Shown here one piece after another: positions 23,401 to 36,842 of a stretch of 64,000 nucleotides of DNA (within the stretch, counting starts at the first letter, position 1; every line of letters begins with the position of its first letter). The position numbers and the translations under genes are program-made. Below the pieces are notes generated by a model that saw nothing but the letters and a program-made list of their open reading frames with translations, searched no databases and was not told the DNA's origin. The DNA lies in the NCBI GenBank assembly GCA_037903355.1, contig JBAJFE010000026.1, positions 4,774,001 to 4,838,000 of the forward strand. Reading direction: 5' to 3'. The stretch is from Trichuris trichiura (taxonomy: Eukaryota; Nematoda; Enoplea; Trichinellida; Trichuridae).

Positions 23401-25668
23401 AGCTGATGACGGTCCCACGTCCAGGCTGAAATCTCCGCCATACTTCTACCATGTTACGTGAACAGAACTTCGTTTTTTTGCAGCTGTCATAGTATCTGCG
23501 AAAAAAAAGTTTACTGAATTAAAGGTTCCGTTTCTATTCGCCATCCTTCACTCAACATGAGTGTGAAGAAATAACGGGTTTTTGTATAGACAGTAAGAAA
23601 ACTGTAGACAAATGACAAACGGTGTTGTGAGGCGAGCCTTGTCTTCAATTTCCTAATGGCTACTGAAAACTTTGTGCCTACGCTATGTCACCTGTGATTC
23701 CATTTAGTATTTTGATCACTCTCGGGTGCTCGAGCAACGTGAAGCTTATTGTCACATATATTCTGCATACAGTGCGGATGTCCTCAATCTGCGCAGCAGC
23801 GTAAGATGATGGTTGGCCAAATTTTCGTATTGGAATGTGTCATTTTGAATGTACATTTCTCTTCATATTAATCCTATAGTGTGAGTTCTTCTTCTCTGGC
23901 AATGTCTAACATAAGCACCTACGCAATGAACCTTCTTTACCAGACCGTCGCCCGCAGCGGAATCAGGGTATGAAATTATGCTTAAGAAACCAGCATTAGA
24001 TTCTTTCTAGTATGCTTCTCAAAGCGGCAGTGAATGCAAAGCTGCATAATACAATAATCACTTATAATGACAGAGGACAAATAAATTTCATTCCTGTATC
24101 TCGTCTCCGATGGCGTGGAAAACTGAACTGGGTGAAATAGAAGCGCCTAACAAATCCACGCTGTTCAGTGCTTCAAGAGTTGCTTCAGTCATGCCAGCTG
24201 ACCGCATTTCATTCAAAAACGCCATGATTTGTTTTATCACCACATTCTAAAATTATGAAATCTTTATGGAAAAGAAAACCTGGAAGAGCAATATGACACT
24301 ATAATAAATGAAATCAATATCTATATTCTATGAGAAAAACTAAGTGAGCCACGAAGGCCGTTCCGTCCAGAGAAAAGAGCACTTGTTTCTGACACCCTCA
24401 TCTGTGCCGGTGTAAACAGATAAAAGGGAATAACGTCATTTTGCATTTGACCTCAATCTTCATAATCTATCACGATGCTTAAGCAATGGCTTCAGCATTT
24501 CGCATGGAGAGAATTCTTATAAACTTATGAGCTTTTGAAGGTTTCCATTTTTTTCAACTGCGCCACGAAGCAACCCAGTTAGGATCGCAAGTCTGAAAAG
24601 TGGAGGTAATTCTAAACTAACCTTTTTTGCCAGCATGGTTCTAGGTTTAAAAAAGGATAAAAATATGTAATAATGCAGCAGATAACTGCTTAGACCAAAA
24701 AGACAATTCGAGAAACCTAAATATTGAGGTCTAAAAGAAATGGCATTCCTTCCTTTTGATAGGGAATGATTGAGTACTCAAACCTTTCTAAATCACTAGA
24801 ACAAGGATGATTTCACTCCTGTTGGAACTCATGAAATACTAACGTTTACAAATGGCTCTTGCACAACATATTACTATTTCAGGCAAATGATACATTGATC
24901 CACAGAAACGGACTTAGCATGCATTATTTGGAAGAAGATACCTCGGGTTTTACTTAATAAGCTATGCCTGCAAAGCTCACTGCAGATCACAGCATCAGCC
25001 ATAATTTCGCAGGACAAACGATTATAACGTGGTTTTAAAGCAGTTAAAGAATTCATAATGCCCGTTCTGTGCTCAAGAGCAGCTACCATTCATCGACTGT
25101 CTTGTTTTTAAAGGCGCTGGAGGGCTAAGGGGAAGGGGATAGAAAACTAAGAATGACAATCAGGGTTTGACGTAAGTTGGGGAATGTTTTCGTGGACGAA
25201 GGACTGTGAGGAGAAGTGTCATGAAGAATATCAGCGTGAGGAAACGTAGCTGGACGCTGGATAATGGAAGCTTCACCACCGATGAACTAATCCATACGCC
25301 ACCGCAAAAAACAGGGAGTTACGACCCTGAAATCATAGTCTGTCAGGGTGATGATTTTTTGCGAACTGACTATTTTAAAATTACTAAGCTCAAATTACAA
25401 TCTTGGAATCATCGTTAGCACTGTCGCTACCGTTACCTTGAACATTGCGCCTCTTGCAGCGGGGCTTGAGCCTACGAAAGTTATGGCACAACCGACAAAG
25501 GCGTCAACCTTAGTACAACGTCTTGCACTGCCCAGGCATCTAACAGCCCTGCATATTGCGCCATGAACCGAGGTACACTATAAGAAAAATCGTCAAGTAG
25601 GAGAAGACAATTACCACAGCATGATATTCATGTTCTTGAAAACTGTATCCTTCTTAACGAGTAATGAC

Positions 25669-25979
25669 AGTAATTTTTTCAATACGGCTTTGTCTAGCCC
25701 GTTGATAAAGTTTGAAATCAAACTGAAGCAAATGCCCTACCAATGGATGGATGAGGAATTATTAAGGAAAAAATTCAGAACAAGTACTTAACAAATTCGA
25801 ACATTACCATCGTCGCTGACGACGGGACAAGGTTGGTCCCGAAAGCTCTGAATCTGTTAAGTACTTGTTCTTAACTTTTTCCTTAATAACTCCTCATCCA
25901 TCCATTGGTAGGGCATTTGCTTCGGTTTGGTTTCAGACATTATCAACGGGCTAGACAAAGCCGTATTGAAAAAATTACC
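25669..25979. mobile_element. Palindromic insertion with central ribozyme-like motif
   Basis: The arms pair almost perfectly from GTAATTTTTTCAATACGG at the left to its complement at 25979. The central unpaired segment carries CTGACGACGGG...CCCGAAAGCTCTG (25813-25850). Outside lie GCATGATATTCA (about 25619) and GCATGGTATTCA (about 25991), a possible imperfect target duplication. That would give the element a unique tail of about 35 bases on its left, as in related elements. Confidence 0.65.
25813..25850 (+). ncRNA. Hammerhead-like motif
   Basis: CTGACGA, one extra C, a GGGAC/GTCCC stem with a short loop, then GAAAGCTCTG. The order CUGANGA - stem II - GAAA is the hammerhead core. The partner strand for stem I and the cleavage site are not evident, so activity is unproven. 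Confidence 0.35.
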
Positions 25980-28900
25980 ATCATGAAAAGCATGGTATTC
26001 ACTTGTAATTGAGAACATTAGTCCACTTGCCCTTAAACGTTGGATCGCTCTGCCAAAAGTAGGCCACTGATTTCCATCATACGTCCTAGAAATGTTGCTT
26101 TAAAATGCTTTTAAATTATTAATAAGATGCAGGTTTATGTTAGAGCGTCTTGTTAAATTGTTCACAATTTTGTTAATAAACTTTTGAACGATCTAGTTTG
26201 TGTAATGATCTCTTCGTGATGATGCTCAATAACATGCCGTCTCAACGACATGTGAGAGATGGTTAACAATTTTTTTATATTTTACAGAGCTTCCAGGACT
26301 GTTCACTTTCTACGTTGAACATGAGTGCAAGCAATTTAATATTAGAAAGTAAAAGGCTTCTACTGTCTGCTGAAGACGCAACAAAAATACAAAATAGACC
26401 TACTCATTCTTCTTACTCCGCTGCAAAAGCTCATAGAGCTCTGCGTTGCGTTGAATATGAGCCAAATGGATTACTGCATCTGCGTTTCCTATTCTCGCGT
26501 ATGAAGTGACTGTTCTTACTGATACCTTCGTCTCCTCAATGTACTCATTAGCCAATGACGCCGTAAATATGCTTGGAAAACCGTGCTTGCTGATTCGGGC
26601 ACATCAAACGCGCGACTTGAAAACTGAACAATACTGCAAAAATGATTGGATAACCATAAATGGATGTTCATTTTGATCCGTCAGACGTACTTGTTGCCTT
26701 TGCATAAAAGTCCACATTGTTGAACTACTTCATTACTTTTCATTTGTCAACATTCCCAAACTACTTGCTTGCACAATGTGTTTTTAGGTTTAAGGAATAA
26801 AACTATTCTACAACCATTTTTATTAAATGACTGTAACTAGTCGTCTACATAGTCCTCACGACAGCATGAATGTGACCTTTATGGCCCTCAGGGCACCCTT
26901 AGTTTGACATGCCAGAGCTAAGCTATTCTTTTGCCCTTAACAACTGCGTTAATGAGTCTATGTCGCTGTTATTCGTTCAAAAGCAGTTTTTCTACCTTTA
27001 TAACACGCTGGCTTGGTTGAAACATCGCTAGCTCTGAAGGTGCATAGTGCTTAATGATTCTAAACTTTCATTTACAAACGCATGATTGCTCTGCAAAGCC
27101 CAGTGGCACAAAACCATAATATCAACACTAGCGAAGTCATGCAGAACCGCACAACCGTAAAAGACAAAGTTAGGAAAGCACAGAATTTCAGAATTAGGTT
27201 CAAAGTTACGTTTAGTGCATCTCCACAAATCATAAACAAAATCTGTAATGGTGGAGACGTAGGAACACCCTAACAGTGCATTGAAAGGTGACAATGGGCT
27301 AGGTGAAGTGAGAATGGGCAACATATCAGTGAATGGGGCAAATCCGTGAGTAGACCTATATCACAGACACTTTAACAAAAGCGCTCTGTTGATTTAACTA
27401 TTGTTAAGCATCCGAGAGCGTTCGATCTATTAAAAGTTGCAGAAAAGTGCGTTAAATGGTTAAACCGCAGAAGCACGTTCAGAAAAAAGTCAGCGTTAAA
27501 ATTGAGAACTCTGCATACAGAACAGCTACGCAGGAAACGAACTTCTTTCACAGTTCTTCTTGGCTAACATTGTCTCATGGTGTCTGCACCCAGGCTCATA
27601 TACGAATTTCTATAAAACAAATGAGTGCCTGACGCTCTTTCGTTTAATCCCTTTGCTGAAATTTCCTATTTAACTGCAAGTTTCGCTGCTGTTTAGAGAA
27701 ATAAGAACATTTTAAATAGGAAGGGAAGGTCTATCGGTTATTAACTGAAATCGCAGGCCACAAATAATGATGATCATGATTCACTAAAAATTTCATTTGC
27801 TGCGAGCAGCTCACGTCAGGATTCTTATCTCTAAATTTATAATTTCCCATTCTTTATTCCGAAATAAAGGAGAATGCCATTTCAAAAATGAAGGACAATA
27901 ATTAGAGCCGTGTCTGTTAACAGCTGCCTCTCTGCTAGCACATACTTTACTAAAATGTTGGCTCAAGTGCAGTTGTGGAAATGAACCTTCCTTATTATTA
28001 TTCTGCACAAAAATAACCGTTTTTATTAAGGTAAAAAATGCACACGGAACTTTTGGGGCCAGAACACGTCGCATCTTCAGCATGGTAACAAATGAACCTC
28101 GTATGGCAATAGCTCGTCCTAAGCGTCAGATAAATCGTTATGCATTTCATCCGTAAGAGAAAACGGCATTGATTTATCGAAGCAACGTGAGGGCTAATCC
28201 TTATGCTGAGCACTGATAACGTGCTGCTGAAGAAAGCAGAAAGTATGTATGAGTGCTAAAACCATTTCTCGCCTAAAAGAATTCACTTCTCTTCGTTCGC
28301 ATTAGATCGATGCCACTTGGAAACGCTGATCACGAAGAGGCATTGGAGTTTTAAATGCTCTAACCATTGAGCGGAAACCGGCCTTCTTATCTCTGTTAAA
28401 CTGAAGGATCACCATGACTGAACCTTCCCTTCTCGATGAGGGGCACAAGTAACGATTCATTGCTTCTGCCAATGTCATTACATCTGTACAGAAGGCAAGC
28501 AAAAATGGAGAAGGCGTAGAGTCCAGTCACAGTGCTAACCGACAGGCAGGAATGCGTAATGAACGTTTCCGCTTGTAACATCTGCTCCACAGCGTTGAGC
28601 TCGCACGCAAACAAAGAACGCAAATATGTTATCCAAAATGGTACCTTTCAAACTTGTTTGGTCTGTTCTCATGGGTACGAAATATTAATGCAATCTGAAT
28701 TTCAATTAATTTGCCGTAAGAACTTTTAGTTTTCGGTGCAGCAGTACGAACTCAAGAAGAAGATGCGTTTGGTCAAGTGAGTTCAATCGCTAGTCATCTC
28801 TTAACACTTTTTCTGGAAGCTCGTCTAGACTGTTATACATCATAGCTTCACTCATTCAATAAAACGACAGCAGAGTTTTGGCGTGATTAAAACGACTAAA

Positions 28901-30261
28901 ATTCTTTCGAGAAATGCACCACGTTATGGTGCATACGTACAGAACAGAATTTGTTATTCGAAAAGCCACTTATTGACAGTTTATTCATAAAAAATCATGA
29001 TTTTCGGATAAATAGGGAATGCATTCACGGAAAGTATCAGAAGTGTTACTGATTATAAAGTTAGATATCTTTCAAAAGACAGCTAATTTTTGATGGAAGT
29101 TTAAACTGTGATAATATAAATACCTGCATTACGGCTGTATCCCTGTTGCCTTTGGAAGTTAGCTTATTGGCAAAAGCTGAAAAGCAAATATCAAAGCTTT
29201 CAGTACTTGCCTGATCTCATCATCAGCGGCATAGTCTTCAGTGTTGTGACTTTTGCAATTAATCAGTTTATAAAACTGAAATTTGCGAAGTCTAACTCTG
29301 ACATTCCCTCAATAACTATGCCTTTTTTACTCGTACACTGATGACAGAAACAGCAGATTTTTAGAAGCTCCGTAATTCTATTTTTCATTTCCCCGTAAGC
29401 AGTTCAACGTTAACTTATTGGTTGTAGAAATAACGCTTAACAATGCTTACACCGCACATGTACTGATGAGACAGTTAAATTGTGCAAAAGTTTGTACTAC
29501 GTTTATACGTTTACTGTTTGCCTGTGACTATATTAATACTCATTTGCTGCCTCAGTAGACTAGTTTTAAATTCCACCATCATGAGCTATGCGTTGTCTAA
29601 CGTATTATAACTATAGATTCAAGAGTTTACTTAGACCAACTTCCGGCTCAACCGTAAATGCATTTACACCTAAAGAGCTGACCTCAAACCACCATGTCAT
29701 TTACATTTCATACAGCTGTAAAGCTCTTGAAAGAGCTTTTATTCTAGTTTTAAAAAACAGTAAGAATTGAGGATCACATGCCGTTTCTGAATCATTAAAT
29801 GGCAATGTCCAGCTAAGATTTTAAGTTTTTTATTTAAGTCAGATTGAGCTGTAATTTATTAAAAATAAAGATATTATCTGTTGCGTAGTTGCATTTATTA
29901 CTGATATTTTGCTGTCATGACGTGCCATGATATGAAATGTTCATGAAACCGTTTTAGAGAGACCCAAGTGAAGATGGAATCAAAGGTAAGTTCACGCTGA
30001 GATGACAGATTCTGCTTAACGCAATATGATGCTGTCTCCCGCTCCTCCTCCTAAACGTAGCATGAATTACTCTTTTATCCAGCTTAACAGTGTTCAAACT
30101 ACAAACCCGCTGTTCATTAGTAAAATTCAGCTTTCCTTTTAGGATTAATTTACTCACTTTAAAACCTTTTAGGATTTTAGCCCACTTTAAAACACCGGCC
30201 TTTAAACAGCTATAGACGTTGCACGTTACTAGTAAACTTTAGTCATACGTCAATCCTTAGA

Positions 30262-30300
30262 CCGCTGATGACGGGTCAAGTTCGGACCCGAAAGCTACGG
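30262..30300 (+). ncRNA. Hammerhead-like motif, solitary copy
   Basis: CTGATGA at 30265-30271, an extra C, GGGTC paired with GACCC around a short loop, then GAAAGCTACGGA. No inverted partner is visible here, but CGGGACA and a TCCGTA segment downstream recall the ends of the 56299-58154 element, so it is probably a truncated copy. Confidence 0.35.
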
Positions 30301-31125
30301 ACATTTTATTAAGAAAAGTTAATTAATAAAAGTTTATTCAACGGGACACAGAAAATCCGTACAAAAGAAGCCAAAATAGGATTAATTTATTCTAAAGTTG
30401 CCTCTGTTTTTTTAACAGCGACATTGAGCTCATGCCAGCAATTCGTTATTGCCAACAATTTAGTGCACCCAGTTGCTATCACTGTTACTAGCTGCATAGT
30501 GTACGATTTTGATCATTAAGCCTCCCTGAAAAACCTTGCCATGAAATGATAAACTTTTGGCCACCAATGACAGAACCGACAAATTAAAGTTTGTTTACCA
30601 TGAAATGTTTATGACTCCTCATGAAATTGCAGGTCTTCAGACCTCCTTATAATAACATGAGCTCGTAATTTCATTTTTTTGCAAGATCTTACTACAAATA
30701 TCTCATATTATCATTTGAACAAAAGGTTTTTCCATTATCACTATCGCTGGCTGCGCACTCGTCTCAAACTATTCTTTATTCATGAACTAAATTTCCCTTA
30801 AGCACGTACTAACTGGTGTAGGTACTGCATGAGTTGACGTTCACTGCTGTCCGCGGTAGGTTTCTGGAGCTATAAATAGCGGAGGAGGGAACGTAACTGT
30901 AAAAAGAAAAGGACTTCGAAATTGGTTAACTCTTTCGATATGGCAAGTCACAAAGGAGGCATTGCGTTGCGGAAGCTTGCTCACGACGCAGTAATCTCTT
31001 CTTCATAGAGAAGGCTTGCTGGACTGTGAGCAAGCTTGCTTCATCCGTTCGCGTCGTTTTCATTACTTACTGTGAGCCAGAAGTTAGAAACATTTATCCC
31101 ACACACGCAGTACTGACATGATAGC

Positions 31126-31255
31126 ATGAAATCTTCCCTGCGTACTCTTATGCTACTGCTGACCTCCTCCTGGCAGCCAACTGGGCTTGAGCGGCAAGCT
31201 GTCGCGACAGAAGCTCAACTTATCTTGGCATCAGAGGCATCTTGTGGACGTTATC
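31126..31255 (+). CDS. Tentative first exon of the LAMP-like gene
   Basis: An ATG at 31126 starts MKSSLRTLMLLLTSSW, a plausible signal peptide, and the frame stays open to about 31263. The next exon needs one base carried over. The available donors in that phase (GTGGAC near 31248, GTTATC near 31253) are weak, so the exon end is uncertain. Confidence 0.45.
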
Positions 31256-34200
31256 CAGAACCATAAAACTCTTTTGACCATGCAACTGCTGAAATTTTAG
31301 CAGAAGAACACCTTTCAAAATTCCAAAGTCCTAGGTTATTATGTGTCCAAAACTCACTTGGTAACTTAAGCTGTTTTCAACACTACTAATATATGCAATT
31401 GCTCTGACGATTACATACTTTGGAGTTAGCAGGATTAGGAAGCATTCCGGCCAACGACATCTTAATTGTTGAAGACAAGGACAACAGGCCCTGCATTATG
31501 GTAAAGATGGAAGCCCGGCTTATTATTCAGAAAATGGGAAATTTTGTAAGAGTGAATGGTTCAGGTTGTCTATACTTTCCGTAATCGCAAAATTTCAGAA
31601 AAGTAATGACAAAAAATCAAACATACTGTACATTCCTGTGCATCCAACAACTTCTGGCCGATGTGCAGATACTACTGGAAACCAGTCGGAATTAACCATC
31701 ATTTGGGCAACACCAGATGGTTCAAAATACAGGTTAAAGCACACATTCGCAGCGGTAGGTTTGGTTATGCAAGACTGACTTCCATAAAAGGAGTTGCTGC
31801 TCATATTGTTTAAGTTACCAATAAATGAAAATCTTTTCCCCTTTCATGGGGTTCTGAAAGTTGTCGTTTTCGCTATTTATGAATCAAAAAATATAAACCT
31901 CCTGGTGAAATATATCTTGTTAAGTTAAAGTAAGTTTTTTATATATACGGTAGCACCCGTTTGTAGCCAAATTTTGCGTTCCGTAGCTTGCGAGTCCGTC
32001 CTCAGCGTCTGTAGAATCATCAGAAAGTAAAAGACTTTAACAGCGTTTTCGAATTGCATGTCGTTTGGAACAAAAAAGTACATGTCGTTTATTAGAGCAG
32101 ACAAACGAACTTTCCAAATCGTCAGAGCTTTCAGAGCTTGCCACATCCCCTTTCCACCGATAACAAGCACAGGCCCTACGACGGTGAAGGTAACAAACAG
32201 TTAATATGGGTTAATTCAGCAACAAGAGAAGGGCGAGTCGTGAAACGATTGCAGACAGCATTCGGAACGATTCGTCGGCGCTTTTGCTTTTTCATGTCGT
32301 CAGCATCGTCCACTCTGAGGAACGACTTTGCTCTATTTTTATGGAAGGCATTTCGGTATCATGTCTGAAAGCTGATGCAATGTGGAAGCGCTTTCGATGC
32401 TGACGACATAAAATCGTACCTGACAGCTACGATGCGGAAAGTAAGGATGTCTGTGAACCTGCGGGCCACTTTTGCTTGAATACGATGTGAAATGGCCTTT
32501 GATGCCGCCGACGCCAATTTATTTCCTAGTGGGCATGTTACTGACGTACGAGATCATTGCCGACGGCCACGATGCGGACCGTACGAAAAGCAAGGGAGTG
32601 TATGAACCCTGCGAACTGGTCACTGTCTTCGCTTTTACTGACCCTTCTTTCTCCTGATGTTGACTCAACCTCAATCCTAACTGTTTAAGACTTTCATCGT
32701 TCACTCGGCATGCATTTCGTATTGCTGAAAATGGAGTCTGTTAGGTTCAAAAGCTCCGAAGATTTGGAAGGTTCGTCTGTTTGTTCTAATAAGCAGCTTG
32801 TACTTTTCATTATCAAAAAAACATGAAATCAGTAAGTTACTGAAAACTATTCGTTCTCTCGGTAAAAGTACACTTCTGATAGCCAAAAGTTTAGCGACGT
32901 TCATGTTTATTTTGTCTGAATCTACAGGAACAAAAGGAAAGCTCTATCAAGCAGACGTTAAAATGGATTTGGACAATGAAGAACGTGACGCTGGACTACA
33001 CAAGCCCAATACAACGGAAAGGTACATTCTTATGAAGATATATTAATCTACTTGACCAAACTAAAAACCAAATGATGGGAATTACAAACGAAATTTCTCT
33101 AATCAATGAGCATTTCACTCAGATTTACGACATCAACATTAGTCTCACTAACCAAATAATAATATGATTGCTAGTAAAATCTCTGCCTAAAATCGTACCA
33201 AATGAATATCCAGACTATCGTATGTCTAAGATGTCAAATTCTCCATGGGAGAATTCGTCGAACCATCGTTCAACTATGCGCAGATTGAAAGCATTACTGC
33301 CGGAGCTGAAGCGGAAAAAACCCATCGCTGCATATGCTCTGTGCATAGTGAAGATGTTCCTCAGTCTGCTCACAGTAGAACGGTGGTTCACCAAATTTTC
33401 GATTGTGGGATTTGACACGTTGGATAAGATCTAAATAAAATTCACGCCTGAATTTAAAGATATTGCAGACATAGCTTGAGAATTACAACGGACAAACAAC
33501 GCAACGGTTAGCAACAGTTTTATCCTGCTCCCATAGGATTATGGTATATAGTTTTTAAAAAAGGCTTCTCTACTCTATTGGAATGAGCCGAAAGGTGCTA
33601 CACGATTTTATAAAAGAGAAGAAGGGTAGCAGAGACGAACGCCCTGCGAAATTTCTTACGAAGGGTCTGATGTTTGCGCGGCTGGGCTACCTCGTCACCG
33701 GAGATGAGTTCTGGATTCTCCATGATACTCTCAAGTTGTCGCGTCGTCGGTTTCCCTCTGGCTTCGCAGCTGTGAAGCTGGCAGAGATTAGAAAGTGCTT
33801 TTGCTTTGCGCTTGGTGGAATATACGTACCACTGAGCATTTGGAAATGCTTCCAGAAGACAGAACAATAACAACTGAAGTGAATGCTAATCAAGCGGAAA
33901 AATTTAGGGGCAAACTCGATGAAGATCCCTACTAGATGAGCAAAGTCTTCATCCTGAACGACAACGCGTGACTACATAAGGCCAAACTTACTCGCTGATT
34001 TCCGAACGAATGCAGCTGAGGGGTAATGTACCATCCAGCACACTCTGCAGGCATTGCTCCGTCAGACGAGCACATCTTTTATTCTCTCAGAAATAAACTC
34101 GCTGAGAAATAGCTTAAAAAGAACGATGACGCAGAATGCGTCCTATCGACCTTTCCTCAGTCTGAGCCGGCGTCTTTCCTTAGGGATAGTATCAAGGACC

Positions 34201-36109
34201 TACCCAATACATGGCCCAAGGTTTTGGACAATAACGCTGAATGCCTGATCCATTGATATTTTATTGTCATAAACATATCTGAACTTAAAATGCACTTGCA
34301 AACGCTGGCAGAACTTCCATCGTAATACAAGAAAATTTTTTACGCATTTCGTAGCGGTTGCTGTTCCACCCTCAGTGATGCAAATGGACATCGTCTTATA
34401 ATGAGCACTGTTAGTTTTAGTCTATATTTTGGAGTATATTCTCTTCTAAAACGTTGGTGGAAGATAGGAGAGGATATGGGCTGCACCGTCCTTTGCGTGA
34501 CATCTCTTGTCATAAGGAGCCAAACTCGGTATGGAAACTCGCTGTTTTTCGTAGAATCATACCATTTCAGGGTTTAGTTTTCCTAGCGTCCTTGAAGGAT
34601 GAGCATGATCTTGGTTTTACGCTAACTTTCATCAATGTCAGTGTTAAATATGACCCGCTCAATATTTCCAGTACCTGAAATTACAGCGATTACGTGAAAC
34701 GTAGTCGAACTTGGAAAGTTCAGTATCATTCGCTTATAAAACGGAAGCAATGGACGTTTAGAAGACCTCTTGCATCTCTGCCCATTTCTCAATCAAGTTA
34801 TGACATTGCACATCAGTTCAGAAACTTTTTAAAGATAACTTCTCTGATGCGTTAGTCTCGTTTAAGGCAGTCCCATTTTTCACGTTGTCGATGAATGAGT
34901 CACCCACTGCATTTATGATATTTAACAGTTTTTCTTCTATGCCATTCAGTTTGTTTCACTCGAGATTGCCGATTTAGTAAAAGAGCTGAAACAGTAATTT
35001 GTTTCGGCAGCATCGGCACCCAGTTTAAAAATACCGAATTCATTATTACTCCTACTGAATAACTTTAACACTGGATGTCATGTAACGAAGCAATGGATTT
35101 TCATTTGGTATGTAGCCGACAAGAATCGTTTATTTCTGTCTAACGTCAACGCCTTCAACGTACGACTGACAACTAGTATATCAACTCCGACGCAAGTACC
35201 GCAACAATCAAAAGAACTTTGGGATGTGCAGGCAACTAAAGGGCATTGGCTGAGTCAGTCAGAGTGTCGGCTACAGGTCTTTCCACGGCTTTCTCCCGTT
35301 CCGCGAAAATGTTTTCAAAAATCATAGAAACAAGCACCATAACAACGAATAGATGAACAAGTTGTTAGAAAAACCATAGGCAGCAATATTTCCCACCGTC
35401 AGCGTCGTGAAAAGGCAACACTAATGACAGGATTGGAACGTCCTCAAAGTTATATGCAGTAAGACCTCTGTGTCCGCAGTTTCTCTCTCGTCCGCCACGT
35501 ACTTTAATGTTATGCAGTTCGCTGCTTGCGTAAGAAAAACTTCTTGGCAATTCTTGCCGTTTCTGCATGTGTCAATCGAATTAATCATTAAATTAATCAG
35601 CTTATTTAGAATAAATTTGAAATTACAGTACATTTATGATGCCTCGATGTGAGCAATTTAATTTAGGCTATGTTCAACCTGTTTCAGGCAGAAAAATTTC
35701 ATGCTACATTACTGGTAAAAGTCCCATTTCGGCCCCTCTGCAGCAAAGCTTCTTGTGCAAACACGCTTTAAACGTCACTCTGAGCAATCCCACAACAGGA
35801 AACTGTGACGTAATACTGCAGTATAAAGCGCACTTGCAAATACGAGCATACAACTTGGAAAATTCTGACGTTTTCGGCAACAGTAAGTTACATTTCATGT
35901 GGACGCTACTTGCTCAGAGAGTTTATATTGATATTGAAGCATACCTGTGCGATCGATCTAAAGAAATCGGATTGTTGGCAAGTTTGAAAAGCGCTTCTAC
36001 AATCTCCTGTGGATTTATTCTTGCTGTGTGCGCTGTTTGCACGATAGTCATTCATTCAGCTAAGCGTACGTGGTTCACCGCAAGGCAGCCGTATATGACT
36101 CTAAATTGA
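31126..36109 (+). CDS. LAMP-family membrane protein, UNC-46/LAMP5-like
   Basis: Single-domain lysosome-associated membrane glycoprotein family. In nematodes the known member UNC-46 sorts the vesicular GABA transporter; that role is inferred by family only. Exons: 31126 to about 31255 (tentative), 31430-31545, 31599-31754, 34571-34670, 35688-35882, 35940-36109. Phases agree at all four junctions from exon 2 on. The four LAMP cysteines are visible in PCIMVKM, SGRC, SFLCKH and TYLC, giving the two expected disulfide loops. A transmembrane helix (ISCGFILAVCAVCTIVI) follows, then a short basic tail ending in YMTLN, a YxxPhi sorting signal. Introns are 53 and 57 bases, or 1.0-2.8 kb; the 2.8-kb one contains a dead mariner. 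Confidence 0.82.
32200..32680. repeat. Imperfect short repeats in LAMP-gene intron
   Basis: Segments around 32420-32470 and 32560-32620 share CTACGATGCGGA-like and GAACCTGCG-like blocks in the same order, as two diverged direct copies of about 60 bases. A CATGTCGTCAGCATCG segment near 32295 recurs inverted near 32395. No gene was recognised. Confidence 0.35.
33160..34250 (+). pseudogene. Mariner-family transposase relic
   Basis: Fragments in order on the plus strand: TVERWFTKF (helix-turn-helix region) near 33385; LVTGDEFWILHD near 33695, with the first catalytic Asp; LPEDRTITTEV near 33850; ILNDNA near 33955, with the second catalytic Asp; HPAHSAGIAPSDEHIFYSLR near 34030-34095. Frames change and stops interrupt, so it is inactive. 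The helix-turn-helix piece also occurs inverted at about 33228-33290 (IVERWFDEFSHGEFDIL on minus), so the 5' end is a small palindrome. It lies in the third intron of the LAMP-like gene. Confidence 0.75.
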
Positions 36110-36690
36110 CTCAATCTGCCTGTTAAGCTTTTTCTAAAGCTTCTTCCTTTTCCATTTTATTGTGTCTTTTAGGTGCATGAACCAATTACTCAACAAAAGC
36201 TTGCTGAATCACTCAACGCACTTTTTCACTTAATAAATCATAGTAACGAAGCAGCTTCATCATGCTATTGTCCTCTTCCCTGATCTCTCACGTTTATTTG
36301 AGAATGCGAGTAAGTCAAGCACAATGACTTCCAAATCATAAAAAAGAAGTCCCGCCACCAGTAACAGTCGTGCTTGTATGGTGCTAGTCAACATGAAACT
36401 GTCAATTTTAGCTCGCTTAGCGTTGCATTCATCATTCTGTTAGCATACTTCGTACTCTGCACAGTAGTTATCGTTTACTACCCTGACTGAGTGCTTCGGA
36501 TACAATAGCTATACGCTTCGATCATTTTTAACCTGATTTTCCAGTGAAAATATCAAAACTATGACTCATTGAAAAGTTTGCTTCAGTAGGTTGAGCACAC
36601 CTTTTCCCAAGTTCAGAATGTTTTGTACCGTGCTTATACTTGAAAAGTGGTATTTTTTTTTGAAAACTGGATGTTTTGTAACGGGTTGAA

Positions 36691-36842
36691 TTTTCATGGT
36701 TGTAAGGTCTTCTAGGTTGTGGCGAATGTAAACTGCTGGTATTTCCTATTAAACAACTGGTAGAGCAGTTGTTTAGTTTAATTACAGATAACAGCACAAC
36801 GAAAAACGGGAAAAGCCGTAGAAGACCTTACAACCATGAAAA
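36691..36842. repeat. Short inverted repeat
   Basis: A 23-base arm TTTTCATGGTTGTAAGG... at 36691-36713 is matched exactly by its complement at 36820-36842, with about 105 bases between. It may be a remnant of a small foldback element. Confidence 0.6.

Larger units (their letters stand above)
20445..31125. other. Intergenic region, little recognisable content
   Basis: No coding exon could be recognised on either strand. Several ORFs of 60-98 codons exist (for example 23196-23441, 24874-25089, 27028-27324 and 27811-28213, all minus) without family similarity or convincing splice context. The region contains the palindromic insertion at about 25669-25979, a ribozyme-like motif at 30262-30300 and a short hairpin at 30970-31042. 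Confidence 0.4.

Noticed and set aside
23196..28623. Several 65-98 codon ORFs on the minus strand
   Set aside because: No family similarity, no consistent splice signals linking them, and lengths expected by chance in this base composition.
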